Below are positions 33,289 through 41,348 of a stretch of 44,393 nucleotides of DNA, in pieces. Both the position numbers and the translations under genes were made by a program. Every line of letters begins with the position of its first letter. The stretch's first letter is position 1. The notes under the pieces were generated by a model that worked only from the letters and a program-made list of their open reading frames with translations, had not been told where the DNA came from and ran no database searches. The DNA is from Campylobacterales bacterium (GTDB lineage: Bacteria; Campylobacterota; Campylobacteria; Campylobacterales; Sulfurimonadaceae), in assembly GCA_024280035.1 (NCBI GenBank), contig JAJRQV010000094.1:1-44393 (forward strand), in the 5' to 3' direction.

Positions 33289-34913
33289 ACCCTGTACTTA
33301 GGTCTAAACTTATCTGTTTCAAGTGGATTTGTAAGTTGATTAAAGAGCGAAATTATGCTGACCTCTTCACCTAAAATCTTTTTATAAACAACATAATTAG
33401 CCAGAACCTTTTTCCCGTATTCACGACTTTCTGTATTAGACATTAACTCCATACTTAAAAATGGTTCAAAACTTCCTTTGGTAAAACTTCCTGTTTCTAA
33501 ATGTCTACGGGTAAAGCCCATCCCGCCATTATAAGCATAAGCAATAAAAAGAGGATGATAAAGACTTTTTTGAATCCATTTGATATGCTTTTTAGAATAA
33601 CTAATGTTTTTATAAGGGTTAAACATCTCATTTAAAGCGACCTTCTCTTTTTTCTGTTTAGCTAAGGAATCCACTAAAAAAGGCATCATCTGCATAACAC
33701 CTAAGGCATATGAACGAGAAAGTGCTGAAGGTATAAACTGACTCTCTTGTTTAGCTAAGGCATATATAAGAGCCTTGTCATCGTTACTAAGTTCTTTAGT
33801 AACTTTTTTATAAGGCATAATATAATTATGTTTTTCATATTTAAGTGAACGGGCATAAATAAAAGCATTTAAGGCTTCATCTTCTTTACTATTAAACTTT
33901 TCTAGCATGCCTTGAAGTTGTGTCGCATTAGCCTCGCGTACCTCATTAAGGGCTTTTTCCCAGACATAAGGATTGTTTAGATTAATACACGACTCTTTAT
34001 CTTTTAAATCACGTTTGCAAAAATAATTTTTCACTTCTATATGCAGTTTTTCATTCGCATAAAGCGTATACATATTAATATCACTACTTAAAGAGAGCGC
34101 TTTTAAGTACTTTTTATCCTTACTAATAATATACATCCAAAATACTGACTTGTCTTGATCCATTTTTAAATAAGCTTTTTTGTGTGCAAGTTCAAGATAA
34201 AACATAGCCTTGTTAGTTGCTTTAAAGTGCAAGGCATTAAGGGCTAAAAAAAAGTAAGACTTATCATTAAGTTCATTATGGGAAAGCCCTAAAAGAGAGG
34301 CTTGCATTCTAAACATCATTTTATCTAAAACAATATATTGAACCATACGATTAAAGCCCTTTGCCTTAGCTAACTCATTAATACGTTCAGGGGGCAGTTT
34401 AATGTTAAAGTAACGGTGCCTATACTTACTACCAACATGATTAAAAAGTTGTACATAATTTTCATTTCCACTTTGTAATACAGAAAGAATAAAAGGTTTT
34501 TTATTCATTAAAGAAATACGTTCAGATTTTTTAGGATAAGCTTTTTGAAGTTTAACAGAGAGTTTTTCTCTTTGTGCCTTTGTTAAACCCATTGCTCTTG
34601 AGTATGAAAGTGCTGTACTAATACAGCTTGCATTATTTTCTTGAAGAAGGGCAGATGTTTTAAGATGTGAACAACGCTCTTTTTCTAAGGCTTTTTTATT
34701 TTTTGTTTTTTTAATATAAAGCTTGTGGATTTTATAATTATATTTATCCATAAGCCCATAAGCTATCTCTGCATCTGCAGCACTAATCTCACCTTGCATA
34801 TACTGCCAGATATGAAAATTACGCACATGCCCCTTAGGGCTTTTTTGAAGCTCATCTAAGGTGATTTGTGCAGATAAAAGAAGGGAAAAGAGTAAAAGAA
34901 GAACTACTCTCAT
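33279..34913 (-). CDS. slt: Soluble lytic murein transglycosylase
   Basis: A 544-residue protein with a signal peptide (about 1-15). A long helical superhelix region, characteristic of Slt70 U/L domains, follows. The C-terminal transglycosylase domain is from about 380: catalytic Glu390 in AKQESQFIPSALS, then YALGVMQMMPFL and IAYAYNGGMGFTRR. It cleaves peptidoglycan between MurNAc and GlcNAc in the periplasm. It overlaps yggT by 4 nt (ATGA), the third gene of gltX2-yggT-slt. The function of Campylobacter/Helicobacter Slt in wall turnover is the nearest known parallel. Confidence 0.94.
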   Translation of the reverse strand: MRVVLLLLFSLLLSAQITLDELQKSPKGHVRNFHIWQYMQGEISAADAEIAYGLMDKYNYKIHKLYIKKTKNKKALEKERCSHLKTSALLQENNASCISTALSYSRAMGLTKAQREKLSVKLQKAYPKKSERISLMNKKPFILSVLQSGNENYVQLFNHVGSKYRHRYFNIKLPPERINELAKAKGFNRMVQYIVLDKMMFRMQASLLGLSHNELNDKSYFFLALNALHFKATNKAMFYLELAHKKAYLKMDQDKSVFWMYIISKDKKYLKALSLSSDINMYTLYANEKLHIEVKNYFCKRDLKDKESCINLNNPYVWEKALNEVREANATQLQGMLEKFNSKEDEALNAFIYARSLKYEKHNYIMPYKKVTKELSNDDKALIYALAKQESQFIPSALSRSYALGVMQMMPFLVDSLAKQKKEKVALNEMFNPYKNISYSKKHIKWIQKSLYHPLFIAYAYNGGMGFTRRHLETGSFTKGSFEPFLSMELMSNTESREYGKKVLANYVVYKKILGEEVSIISLFNQLTNPLETDKFRPKYRVKK

Positions 34914-35197
34914 AAAAGAGAACGCATTATCGCTGTAATAAAGAGCTGGACAACTTGCAGACCAATAATAATTACTAAAGGCGCTAAGTCAATTCCATTA
35001 AACGAGGTAGGCATTATGCGTCTAACCAGTGCATAAGCAGGTTGTGTTAATCTGTAAAGTACTTGTACAATTGGATTATAAGGATCAGGTTTAACCCAAG
35101 AGAGTAAGGCGGCAATAATAATCACCCACATATATAACCAAATTAGCCCATTAAAAATTTGTAATAATCCAATAATTAGTTCATTTGTTGCATTCAT
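34910..35197 (-). CDS. YggT family membrane protein
   Basis: A 95-residue inner-membrane protein with two hydrophobic segments. The family motif between them is SWVKPDPYNPIVQVLYRLTQPAYALVRRIMP. YggT proteins are linked to membrane and cell-shape functions, but no biochemical role is settled. It overlaps gltX2 and slt by 4 nt each, so all three are translationally coupled. Confidence 0.93.
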   Translation of the reverse strand: MNATNELIIGLLQIFNGLIWLYMWVIIIAALLSWVKPDPYNPIVQVLYRLTQPAYALVRRIMPTSFNGIDLAPLVIIIGLQVVQLFITAIMRSLL

Positions 35198-36486
35198 TTA
35201 ACAATCTCCGTCATATAGTTTTTAATAAAAGGGTACATCTTCGCTAAGTCAGGACCCTCTTTTTCTCCCGATAAAAGAAGACGAAGTGTTTTAGAAAATT
35301 CGTCTCCTTTTAGCCCTGACTCTTTTATAAGGTAGGCGGTAAACTCATCAAAATTTTCAAAGAAAGGTGCCTGTATTAAAACATCTTTCAGCACTAAAGA
35401 TGTTTCTTTAAATAGCTCAGGAATAGTTTTTTCAGAAAAAATTCCAGCAATTTTAGCCTTTAACTCTTTTGTTGTTGAAAGCTCTTGTAAATAAAGTTTA
35501 GCCAATTTACCAATATCACCATCTGCAAAACCCACATAACGATAAAGTTCAATATCATCAAGATTTTTTAGGTGCTGTGCATTAATAAAACGAAGTTTCT
35601 TAATGTCAAGTTTAAGAGGAGTCTTTGAAATTTTAGAAAGGTCTAAAAACACCAATGCCTCTTTGAATGAGAAGATCTCTTTAGGCGTTTTGTTTCCAAT
35701 AAGAATTAAATAATTAATGATTGCCTCAGGAACAAAACCTTCTTCAAGTAAGTGTTTAATATTAGCAAAAGTATCGTTTTCACTTATCTTCTTACCTGAT
35801 TCATTTAAAAGAGTGGGAATGTGCGCGTATTGAATCTGTTTTGTGTAGTTGAGTGCTGCACGTACCGCAATCTGTTTGGGTGTGTCTAAAAGATAATCTT
35901 CTTCACGAATAATCATAGAGATGTCAGAAAGCATATCATCAACCGCACAGGCAAAGTTATAAGTAGGGTTTTTATCTGCACGCAAAATAACAAAACTGTC
36001 AATATCTGTAGGTGAAAAAGAGATCTTATTTTGGATGATGTCAGTAAACTCAACATCAACATTAGGCTTACGAAGACGAACAGTAAAGGAGGACTCATTA
36101 TCAATAGTTGCTTCGGGGCTTAAAGAGAGACAGGCATCATCATAATGGTAATCCTTTTTATCTTTAATTGCTTGTTCACGCTTAGCTTCTAGGGTTTCTG
36201 GTGTACAAAAACAGTTAAAAGCAATTTTTTCATGAAGAAGCTGAAGTGCCATAGAACGATGATACTTTAGATTAGAACTTTGATAAGTTATATCTTGGTA
36301 CCTAATACCAAAGAGATCCAAAAGACCAATGATTTCTTTATCTTTACCTTCAATATTAGATGCTTTGTCTTCAATACGAATAACAAGACCCTCATTTTTT
36401 TGAACAGAAAGAATATAATTAAAAAGAGCGATACGGAGGTTTCCGATGTGCATATCGCCTGTAGGGCTTGGCGCAAAACGTAACAT
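35194..36486 (-). CDS. gltX: Glutamyl-tRNA synthetase 2 (GltX2) with altered KMSKS loop
   Basis: A 430-residue class I synthetase. HIGH is HIGN in FAPSPTGDMHIGNLRIALF, and DDMLSDISMIIREEDYLLDTP and the C-terminal helical anticodon-binding region are present. It is the shorter second paralogue of this phylum; in Helicobacter pylori GltX2 charges tRNA-Gln with glutamate. The loop that should read K-x-S-K-R reads GKKISENDTF here, so the catalytic Lys and Arg are replaced by Glu and Asn. Other motifs look intact. Start ATG 36486 is standard. It heads an overlapping operon with yggT and slt. Activity cannot be judged from sequence; GltX1 is not in the window. Confidence 0.9.
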   Translation of the reverse strand: MLRFAPSPTGDMHIGNLRIALFNYILSVQKNEGLVIRIEDKASNIEGKDKEIIGLLDLFGIRYQDITYQSSNLKYHRSMALQLLHEKIAFNCFCTPETLEAKREQAIKDKKDYHYDDACLSLSPEATIDNESSFTVRLRKPNVDVEFTDIIQNKISFSPTDIDSFVILRADKNPTYNFACAVDDMLSDISMIIREEDYLLDTPKQIAVRAALNYTKQIQYAHIPTLLNESGKKISENDTFANIKHLLEEGFVPEAIINYLILIGNKTPKEIFSFKEALVFLDLSKISKTPLKLDIKKLRFINAQHLKNLDDIELYRYVGFADGDIGKLAKLYLQELSTTKELKAKIAGIFSEKTIPELFKETSLVLKDVLIQAPFFENFDEFTAYLIKESGLKGDEFSKTLRLLLSGEKEGPDLAKMYPFIKNYMTEIVK

Positions 36487-36609
36487 TAAAATTCCTAAAA
36501 TATTTTCTAAAATTTTAACATAATTGCTTTAAAGTAAGGACTGAAATATAGGCAAAGAAGCCTTTATGCGCTAGAAAACTCTTTTTATATAGGTGTATAT
36601 TTAAAATAG

Positions 36610-36629
36610 TCCTTTATTTAACTAAAGGA
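36610..36629. other. Small hairpin in the gltX2-rubredoxin intergenic region
   Basis: TCCTTTA and TAAAGGA form a 7-bp perfect stem with a 6-nt loop, followed on the plus strand by TGTCTTTTGT. It lies downstream of the rubredoxin gene (minus strand). It could be a weak terminator. Nothing else recognisable lies in 36487-36703. Confidence 0.35.
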
Positions 36630-36703
36630 TGTCTTTTGTATTACCACTAAAATAAAGTTGTATCTTTAAAGTATTTTTTGTAAAAACCTCAAAAAAACCA
36701 CTC

Positions 36704-36883
36704 TTATTCAGAAGACTCAATGACTTCAAAATACTCTTTTCCTGAACCACAACCAGGGCACTTCCACTTTTCAGGCAAATCTTCAAACGAAGTCCCAGGA
36801 GGAATTCCACTTTTTTCATCTCCTAAGTCGGGGTCATACACATATCCACAAAAGACACATTTGTGCTTTTTTAGCTTTGACAT
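36704..36883 (-). CDS. Rubredoxin
   Basis: A 59-residue iron protein with the two CxxC knuckles of rubredoxin: [10 protein letters not shown] (Cys9, Cys12) and [12 protein letters not shown] (Cys42, Cys45). These hold one Fe(SCys)4. [14 protein letters not shown] is the conserved middle. It carries single electrons, often to oxygen- or peroxide-reducing enzymes such as rubrerythrin. ATG 36883 follows AAGGA with good spacing; the ORF start at 36889 is a TTG without spacing. It appears monocistronic. Confidence 0.95.
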   Translation of the reverse strand: MSKLKKHKCVFCGYVYDPDLGDEKSGIPPGTSFEDLPEKWKCPGCGSGKEYFEVIESSE

Positions 36884-37106
36884 TTCCAATCCTTGTATTT
36901 ATTTGAATAAACGATTTTACCTGAGTGCTCTCATCTGTAATAAGCAGAAGTATCTTATTGGTTATAATAGTAACGTGCCCATTATAATGATGAGCTTGTT
37001 TAATTGAATTAGCATCATATTTAAGTTTAAATATAAGCAATAGATTCACCTCAAGTTTTTTAAAGAAATGCTACAACGCTTAAACAACTAGCCTTAAGGA
37101 CAGACA

Positions 37107-37205
37107 ATGACAAGAAAAATGGTTCAATTAAAAATTAAAAAAGTAAGATTAGAAGTCAGGATAGCTGAACTCCAGGCTGCTTTATTAAGACAGAAACAAA
37201 AATAA
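37107..37205 (+). CDS. Short helical basic ORF, 32 residues (tentative)
   Basis: ATG 37107 is preceded by AAGGA 7 nt upstream and opens a frame of 32 codons. It encodes a basic, probably single-helix peptide with regular leucine/valine spacing (VRLEVRIAELQAALLRQ). It ends 62 nt before the NYN-like gene, which has its own -10 box at 37229-37234. Neither a family nor a promoter of its own is clear. The amphipathic coiled-coil pattern and good ribosome site make it worth listing. Confidence 0.45.
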   Translation: MTRKMVQLKIKKVRLEVRIAELQAALLRQKQK

Positions 37206-37228
37206 AGCCTGGCTTGTAAATTTATTGC

Positions 37229-37234
37229 TATAAT
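37229..37234 (+). promoter_or_regulatory. Extended -10 box (TGCTATAAT) for the NYN-like gene
   Basis: TGCTATAAT has its hexamer at 37229-37234, 34 nt before the TTG start of the next gene. AGGAT lies just before that start in the predicted leader. Confidence 0.55.
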
Positions 37235-37267
37235 CCAGAAATAAATTTTCTATATAGGATTACGGTA

Positions 37268-38008
37268 TTGAGTCTAAAAAAGATTGTTATTCATAAAAAA
37301 TATTATGGAGATGTTGAACTCCCTAAAATAAAAAATGCTTATAATATCTTCATTAATATCATTAAAGCCTTTAAAACAAATGCAAATTTCAATTTGAATC
37401 TTTTGTACTCAAATGAAAAAATAAAAAGTTTTGATCATTACCAAAAAGGCTCTTGTGAAAAAGAGCTTCAAGAGTTACAGATGTATATTGAAATGTGCAG
37501 ACTCTTCAATAAACCCAGTTCTGACGCACGTGAATTAAAACAGCATATTGAATTTGTTAATGATAATGCTTATGTTAATCTAAACATATCAAAACAACTC
37601 CATCTTAGTAATAAAAAACATGCCTCCCCAACAAACACAAGTTATCTCTTTTGGGATATAGAAAACTTCTCAAATGTCTCACCTATGTTTTCTCACATCA
37701 TAGAACCTTTTGAAATTGATGATGAAAACATTTATGTAGCCTGTAACCCTGATTCACTTTATCTTTTTAAGGCAGAATGGGAAGCAGACTTATATGACTT
37801 TTCAAAAACACTAAATTCTTTTAACTTTACCAAGTGTGACCATGGAAAAAATGTGGCTGATGGTATTTTACTTCAAAATTTCAAAGACTTAAACCTAAAA
37901 AACTCCACGGTGTATATTATTACCTATGATAGAGAACTGAAGAGCTTGTTTAATGAAGCCTGCGATAAGAGCAATAATCTTTACATTTTAGAAAGAAAAA
38001 TTCTTTAG
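37268..38008 (+). CDS. NYN/PIN-like domain protein (putative nuclease)
   Basis: This 246-residue soluble protein has a helical, polar N-terminal half of unknown kind. The C-terminal part (about 124-246) has the pattern of NYN/PIN-fold nucleases: LFWDIENFSN with Asp130 and Asn133, a second acidic site in KNVADGILLQNF (Asp198), and IITYDREL (Asp221) where the family usually has SxDxDF. The acidic triad would bind metal for RNA cleavage. This is a remote call with no nearby partner. The start is TTG 37268 supported by AGGAT and the -10 box. The stop lies 2 nt from the converging lipoprotein gene. Confidence 0.65.
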   Translation: MSLKKIVIHKKYYGDVELPKIKNAYNIFINIIKAFKTNANFNLNLLYSNEKIKSFDHYQKGSCEKELQELQMYIEMCRLFNKPSSDARELKQHIEFVNDNAYVNLNISKQLHLSNKKHASPTNTSYLFWDIENFSNVSPMFSHIIEPFEIDDENIYVACNPDSLYLFKAEWEADLYDFSKTLNSFNFTKCDHGKNVADGILLQNFKDLNLKNSTVYIITYDRELKSLFNEACDKSNNLYILERKIL

Positions 38009-38010
38009 AC

Positions 38011-38559
38011 TTAGTCTGTTTTGTTCCCTACTGCTCGAAACTGCAACTCTCTTTCAGACATGGGGCTTGAACATCCTAGCAGTCCCATTTTCATCAGTTT
38101 TATTTTATTCCACTTATTGAATTCATATAACTCATTTAAGCAAATTTCCATTGTAGTTTTAGAGTAAGCCTGAACCATACAATAGGGATCATAAGGATTG
38201 TCCTTAAAGATGGCAGGTACTTTAAGCTTTTTTCTGCATTTTCGGGCATCATTAGTGGATGAGCTTCTCTTCATTTCAACAGTACAATTTACCATTTCAA
38301 TATTAGACTCTATATACGCCTCATTTTCACCTGAACTAAAACGAGCCTCCATCCATTCAACATCACCCTCGCTGCAAGGGCTGTATTGTGTAGGTGAAGC
38401 TTTTTCATCTACAGCAAGGGTGTAATTAACACCATCTGGAAGCAAATACGCCTGATCTTGGTGAAAAACCACATGGGTGTTATTAGGATTAAAACGAGAG
38501 CATCCATTAAACAATAAAGATAAAAAAATGAGGGATAAAACAAAATAATATTTTTGCAT
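38011..38559 (-). CDS. Lipoprotein of unknown function, cysteine-rich
   Basis: A 182-residue protein with a lipoprotein signal peptide (LSLIFLSLLFNGC, Cys at about 20). The mature part has six or more cysteines (SPCSEG, VNCTVE, RKCRKK, PYCMVQ, EICLNE, LGCSSP), suggesting disulfides in the periplasm. No domain is recognised. ATG 38559 is the natural start of the signal peptide. It converges with the NYN-like gene with 2 nt between stops. Confidence 0.78.
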   Translation of the reverse strand: MQKYYFVLSLIFLSLLFNGCSRFNPNNTHVVFHQDQAYLLPDGVNYTLAVDEKASPTQYSPCSEGDVEWMEARFSSGENEAYIESNIEMVNCTVEMKRSSSTNDARKCRKKLKVPAIFKDNPYDPYCMVQAYSKTTMEICLNELYEFNKWNKIKLMKMGLLGCSSPMSERELQFRAVGNKTD

Positions 38560-38728
38560 AATAAGCCTTTAAATGATAGTTGCTAATTTTACAATAAAAA
38601 AAGTAACTTTCATCATTAGTTTGACTTTAAATTCATAAAAGCGGTTTTCGTTTAGAGTGGTATTTGTTCTACGAGTATAAGAAGAAAGCCGAACGTAAAA
38701 CTATTATTAATACATCATAATGGTTTAC

Positions 38729-39055
38729 TTAGGGCTTTGGAAAATATTTGCTTAGGGTTGTGTGATTTAGTGTGAACAACCTTTCCAAAAACAGCCGTGA
38801 GAAGGTTCTATGAAGGAACGGGTAAGAGTACCCCACTAATGAAAAGTATTGCAAGATAATTAATATTGCAAAAATATCTTTTTTAATTTCACCTTTACCT
38901 ATCCTTATAAAATAGTACACACTGAAAGTAATACCTACCATCCCAATGACTACATCACTAAGATCATAATGCCCTTGAGTATAAGTGACAATGAGTACTA
39001 ATGCCAGTACAGTTATTAAAGTTCCATAGTGGTTCAAAATCACTTCTTCTATCAA
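38729..39055 (-). CDS. Small membrane protein, unknown (uncertain gene)
   Basis: A 108-residue frame with three hydrophobic segments (about 10-25, 34-51 and 60-80) and a basic end. The hydrophobic pattern and length favour a real gene. However, its only start is TTG 39055, immediately after an in-frame stop and without a good ribosome site (AAGGC lies 10 nt up). It borders the repeat region next to tRNA-Glu and could be a remnant. No family recognised. Confidence 0.45.
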   Translation of the reverse strand: MIEEVILNHYGTLITVLALVLIVTYTQGHYDLSDVVIGMVGITFSVYYFIRIGKGEIKKDIFAILIILQYFSLVGYSYPFLHRTFSRLFLERLFTLNHTTLSKYFPKP

Positions 39056-39143
39056 TCATATATGAGCCTTTTCTAAGTTAGTATATTTCTAAAAAAAATA
39101 CTTTTATTTATTCTAATCATTTTTACCTTACAAGCTAAACATA

Positions 39144-39307
39144 TTCACTACTGGAATTGATTAACAACAAAGAATAAAGAAAAAAGAATATACTAGGTAA
39201 AGAGAAGAAACTTGTTTCATAACTATTTTGTCTTTAGTCGCGGCGGAAATCAATGAAGTGTAGTTCACTACTGGAATTGATTGACAACAAAGAATAAAGA
39301 AAAAAGA
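39144..39307. repeat. 44-bp direct repeats, 120-bp period, beside tRNA-Glu
   Basis: 39144-39187 and 39264-39307 are identical except A 39163 versus G 39283. The second copy ends 10 bp from the tRNA-Glu 3' end. A 10-bp inverted repeat (TTTCATAACT 39215-39224 with AGTTATGAAA 39307-39316) spans the second copy. AATCAAT/ATTGATT also encloses the second copy's start. This repeat cluster downstream of a tRNA gene suggests past recombination, but no integrase or tRNA fragment is visible. Confidence 0.8.
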
Positions 39308-39316
39308 GTTATGAAA

Positions 39317-39391
39317 TGGTGACCCCAAGGAGATTTGAACTCCTATGGCATGGATGAAAACCATGAATCCTAACCATTAGATGATGGGGCC
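39317..39391 (-). tRNA. tRNA-Glu (anticodon TTC)
   Basis: The 75-nt minus-strand gene folds as a standard cloverleaf. The acceptor stem is GGCCCCA with TGGGGTC (one G-U pair). The D-arm region is TCTAATGGTTAGGA, and the anticodon stem CATGG/CCATG holds the loop TTTTCAT with anticodon TTC. The T-arm is GGAGTTCAAATCTCC. The CCA end is encoded (39317-39319). It reads GAA/GAG for glutamate; the T-loop and D-loop match bacterial tRNA-Glu closely. Confidence 0.97.
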
Positions 39392-39515
39392 ATTATTAAA
39401 AAGTGTGCAACTAAATTGTTGTGGCGGAATTATACAAATCATTTCCTTAATTAATCTTAAAAATAGATAGAAATATTCATTGTTTTTTTAAATATAATTA
39501 TATGAATTATTAAGA

Positions 39516-39521
39516 TATAAT
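39516..39521 (+). promoter_or_regulatory. -10 box (TATAAT) 6 nt before the histidine kinase start codon
   Basis: TATAAT ends 6 nt before the ATG at 39528, and no Shine-Dalgarno sequence lies in the 40 nt upstream. A second TATAAT at 39493-39498 could give a short leader, still without a ribosome site. A leaderless mRNA is likely. Confidence 0.5.
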
Positions 39522-39527
39522 AGTTAG

Positions 39528-41315
39528 ATGAAACAACTTGATTATATTTATTCCGATACAAATAACTTAAAAAGGTACATGGAAGAGAACTTTAAGGAGA
39601 CAAAACTTCTTGTTCAACTCTTTTGTTCAGAAAAAATACAGGGTAATGTGATTGCTCAAGAAATACATGCTAACTGCACAAACACTTCAGTAAACATAAT
39701 AATTTCTCCCTCTTGCTCTCAAACAAGACTGCAGTTTACTGTTTTAGCCGATGATACGGTTTTAGTATCAGAACTTGCACCTATGGAGTTTGACTTTTTT
39801 AATTCTGGTCCTGTTGTAATTTTTAAAAGAGAGCCTAAAGACGACTGTTGGATAGTTACACACGTAACCAGCAGTGTCTCTCAATGGGGATACGAACCCT
39901 CTTTCTTTTTAGATAATGAGGATGCTGTTAAAGAGGTCTTTCATAAAGAAGATATGCAGCGCGTAAGAGATGACTTAACCTTGGCGGTTAAAGAGGGTAG
40001 AAATCAAATTAATCAGCAGTACAGAATCTATAAAACAGACGGTACTATTGCTTGGGTGTCAGACTATACCCAAGTCATTCGTAATCCCCAAAATGAACCT
40101 GTTGAACTTATCGGTTATCTTGTAGATATTACTCAAGATAAAAAACATGAGGCGCTTTATGCTGGTATTATTAATACAACGGCAGAAGGTTTTTGGTTAC
40201 TTGACGCAGATTTGAAAATCATTGATGTGAACTACTCCTTATGTGCCATGATCGGGTACAGAAAAGATGAAAGGATTGGGAAGTCCCCTTATGATTTTAT
40301 TGCTGAGCAAGATTATAACCTCTGTCAAGAACAAGCAGACTCTATAGACGAACTTTCAAGTCGTACTTATGAGATTACCTTGAGGCTTAAAGAGGCTGGT
40401 GAGATTCATACCCTTGCTAATGCAACCACCATGTATGACCAATTTGGTACGATGCGTACTTTTGCATTTATGACAGATATTAGTTCACAAAAAAAGATTG
40501 AAGAAGACCTTCGTAAACGACAAGAATCTATAGAAAATTTAAATAACTCTTTGGAGTCTAGAATTAGACAAGAGGTTGAAAAAAACCGTGAAAAAGACCA
40601 GATGATGTATCAGCAATCTAGACTGGCTTCAATGGGTGAAATGATAGGTAATATTGCTCATCAATGGCGTCAACCCTTAAATATCATGGCTCTTGTTATG
40701 CAAGATATTTATATTTCAGACCAGTTAGGTAACCTAACGAGTAAAAAAGTAGAAGAGTCATATGAAAAGTCAAATAATCTTTTACAATATATGTCCCAAA
40801 CTATTGATGATTTTAGAAACTTCTTTAAACAAAACGATGAATCTGCAAAGTTCAGCATAAAAGAAGCGGTTGAAACAGTATATAATCTAGTCAATACGAA
40901 TCTGAGTTATAATCAAATTGAGTGTATTATAGACGTACGACATGACTCAGAGGTTTATGGGGGTCTTAATGAGTTTAAACAGGTTCTTATTAATATTATA
41001 AACAATGCTCAAGAGGCTATTGAATGTAATCATATTAAAGATAATAAAAAGATTCATATTCTAATTACGCAAAAAAACAATAATGCCTTGGTTTCTATTG
41101 CTGATATGGGGGGTGGAATATCTAAGGGTGTAATGGAGAAAATCTTTGATCCGTACTTTACTACTAAAGAACAAACTCAAGGAACTGGTTTAGGTCTGTA
41201 TATGTCAAAACAGATTATTGAAAATTCAATGTGTGGTTCACTCAGTGCTAAAAATATAGATAATGGTGCAGAGTTTATTATTACACTTCCTTTAAAAAAG
41301 TGTGAAGAAGAGTAG
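39528..41315 (+). CDS. PAS-PAS sensor histidine kinase (soluble)
   Basis: A 595-residue cytosolic kinase with no membrane segment. Residues 1-85 are an unrecognised domain; LLVQLFCSEK-like strands resemble the start of a FIST sensor domain, but it is too short. Two PAS domains follow (about 94-202 and 208-320, the second with GFWLLDADLKIIDVN), then a coiled coil (322-360). The dimerisation-phosphotransfer domain has His378 in GNIAHQWRQPLN, and the ATPase domain has NIINNAQEA, DMGGG and GTGLGL. The HQWRQPLN H-box is the type common in Campylobacterota. It converges on a receiver-RHH gene (34 nt apart), a likely partner. The start ATG abuts a -10 box. Confidence 0.93.
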   Translation: MKQLDYIYSDTNNLKRYMEENFKETKLLVQLFCSEKIQGNVIAQEIHANCTNTSVNIIISPSCSQTRLQFTVLADDTVLVSELAPMEFDFFNSGPVVIFKREPKDDCWIVTHVTSSVSQWGYEPSFFLDNEDAVKEVFHKEDMQRVRDDLTLAVKEGRNQINQQYRIYKTDGTIAWVSDYTQVIRNPQNEPVELIGYLVDITQDKKHEALYAGIINTTAEGFWLLDADLKIIDVNYSLCAMIGYRKDERIGKSPYDFIAEQDYNLCQEQADSIDELSSRTYEITLRLKEAGEIHTLANATTMYDQFGTMRTFAFMTDISSQKKIEEDLRKRQESIENLNNSLESRIRQEVEKNREKDQMMYQQSRLASMGEMIGNIAHQWRQPLNIMALVMQDIYISDQLGNLTSKKVEESYEKSNNLLQYMSQTIDDFRNFFKQNDESAKFSIKEAVETVYNLVNTNLSYNQIECIIDVRHDSEVYGGLNEFKQVLINIINNAQEAIECNHIKDNKKIHILITQKNNNALVSIADMGGGISKGVMEKIFDPYFTTKEQTQGTGLGLYMSKQIIENSMCGSLSAKNIDNGAEFIITLPLKKCEEE

Positions 41316-41327
41316 GGTGGAAATAGA

Positions 41328-41342
41328 TGAGGCAACGCCTCA
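41328..41342. other. GC-rich hairpin between converging kinase and regulator genes
   Basis: TGAGGC-AAC-GCCTCA is a perfect 6-bp stem with a 3-nt loop midway between the two stop codons, notably GC-rich for this AT-rich region. There is no T run on either side, so it is not a standard terminator. It may stabilise mRNA ends or work with Rho. Confidence 0.45.
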
Positions 41343-41348
41343 CCGATG

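Noticed and set aside
38640-38715. Possible gene remnant reading GFRLEWYLFYEYKKKAERK in the intergenic region
   Set aside because: Only about 25 codons between stops, no start or ribosome site, and no recognisable family; may be chance.
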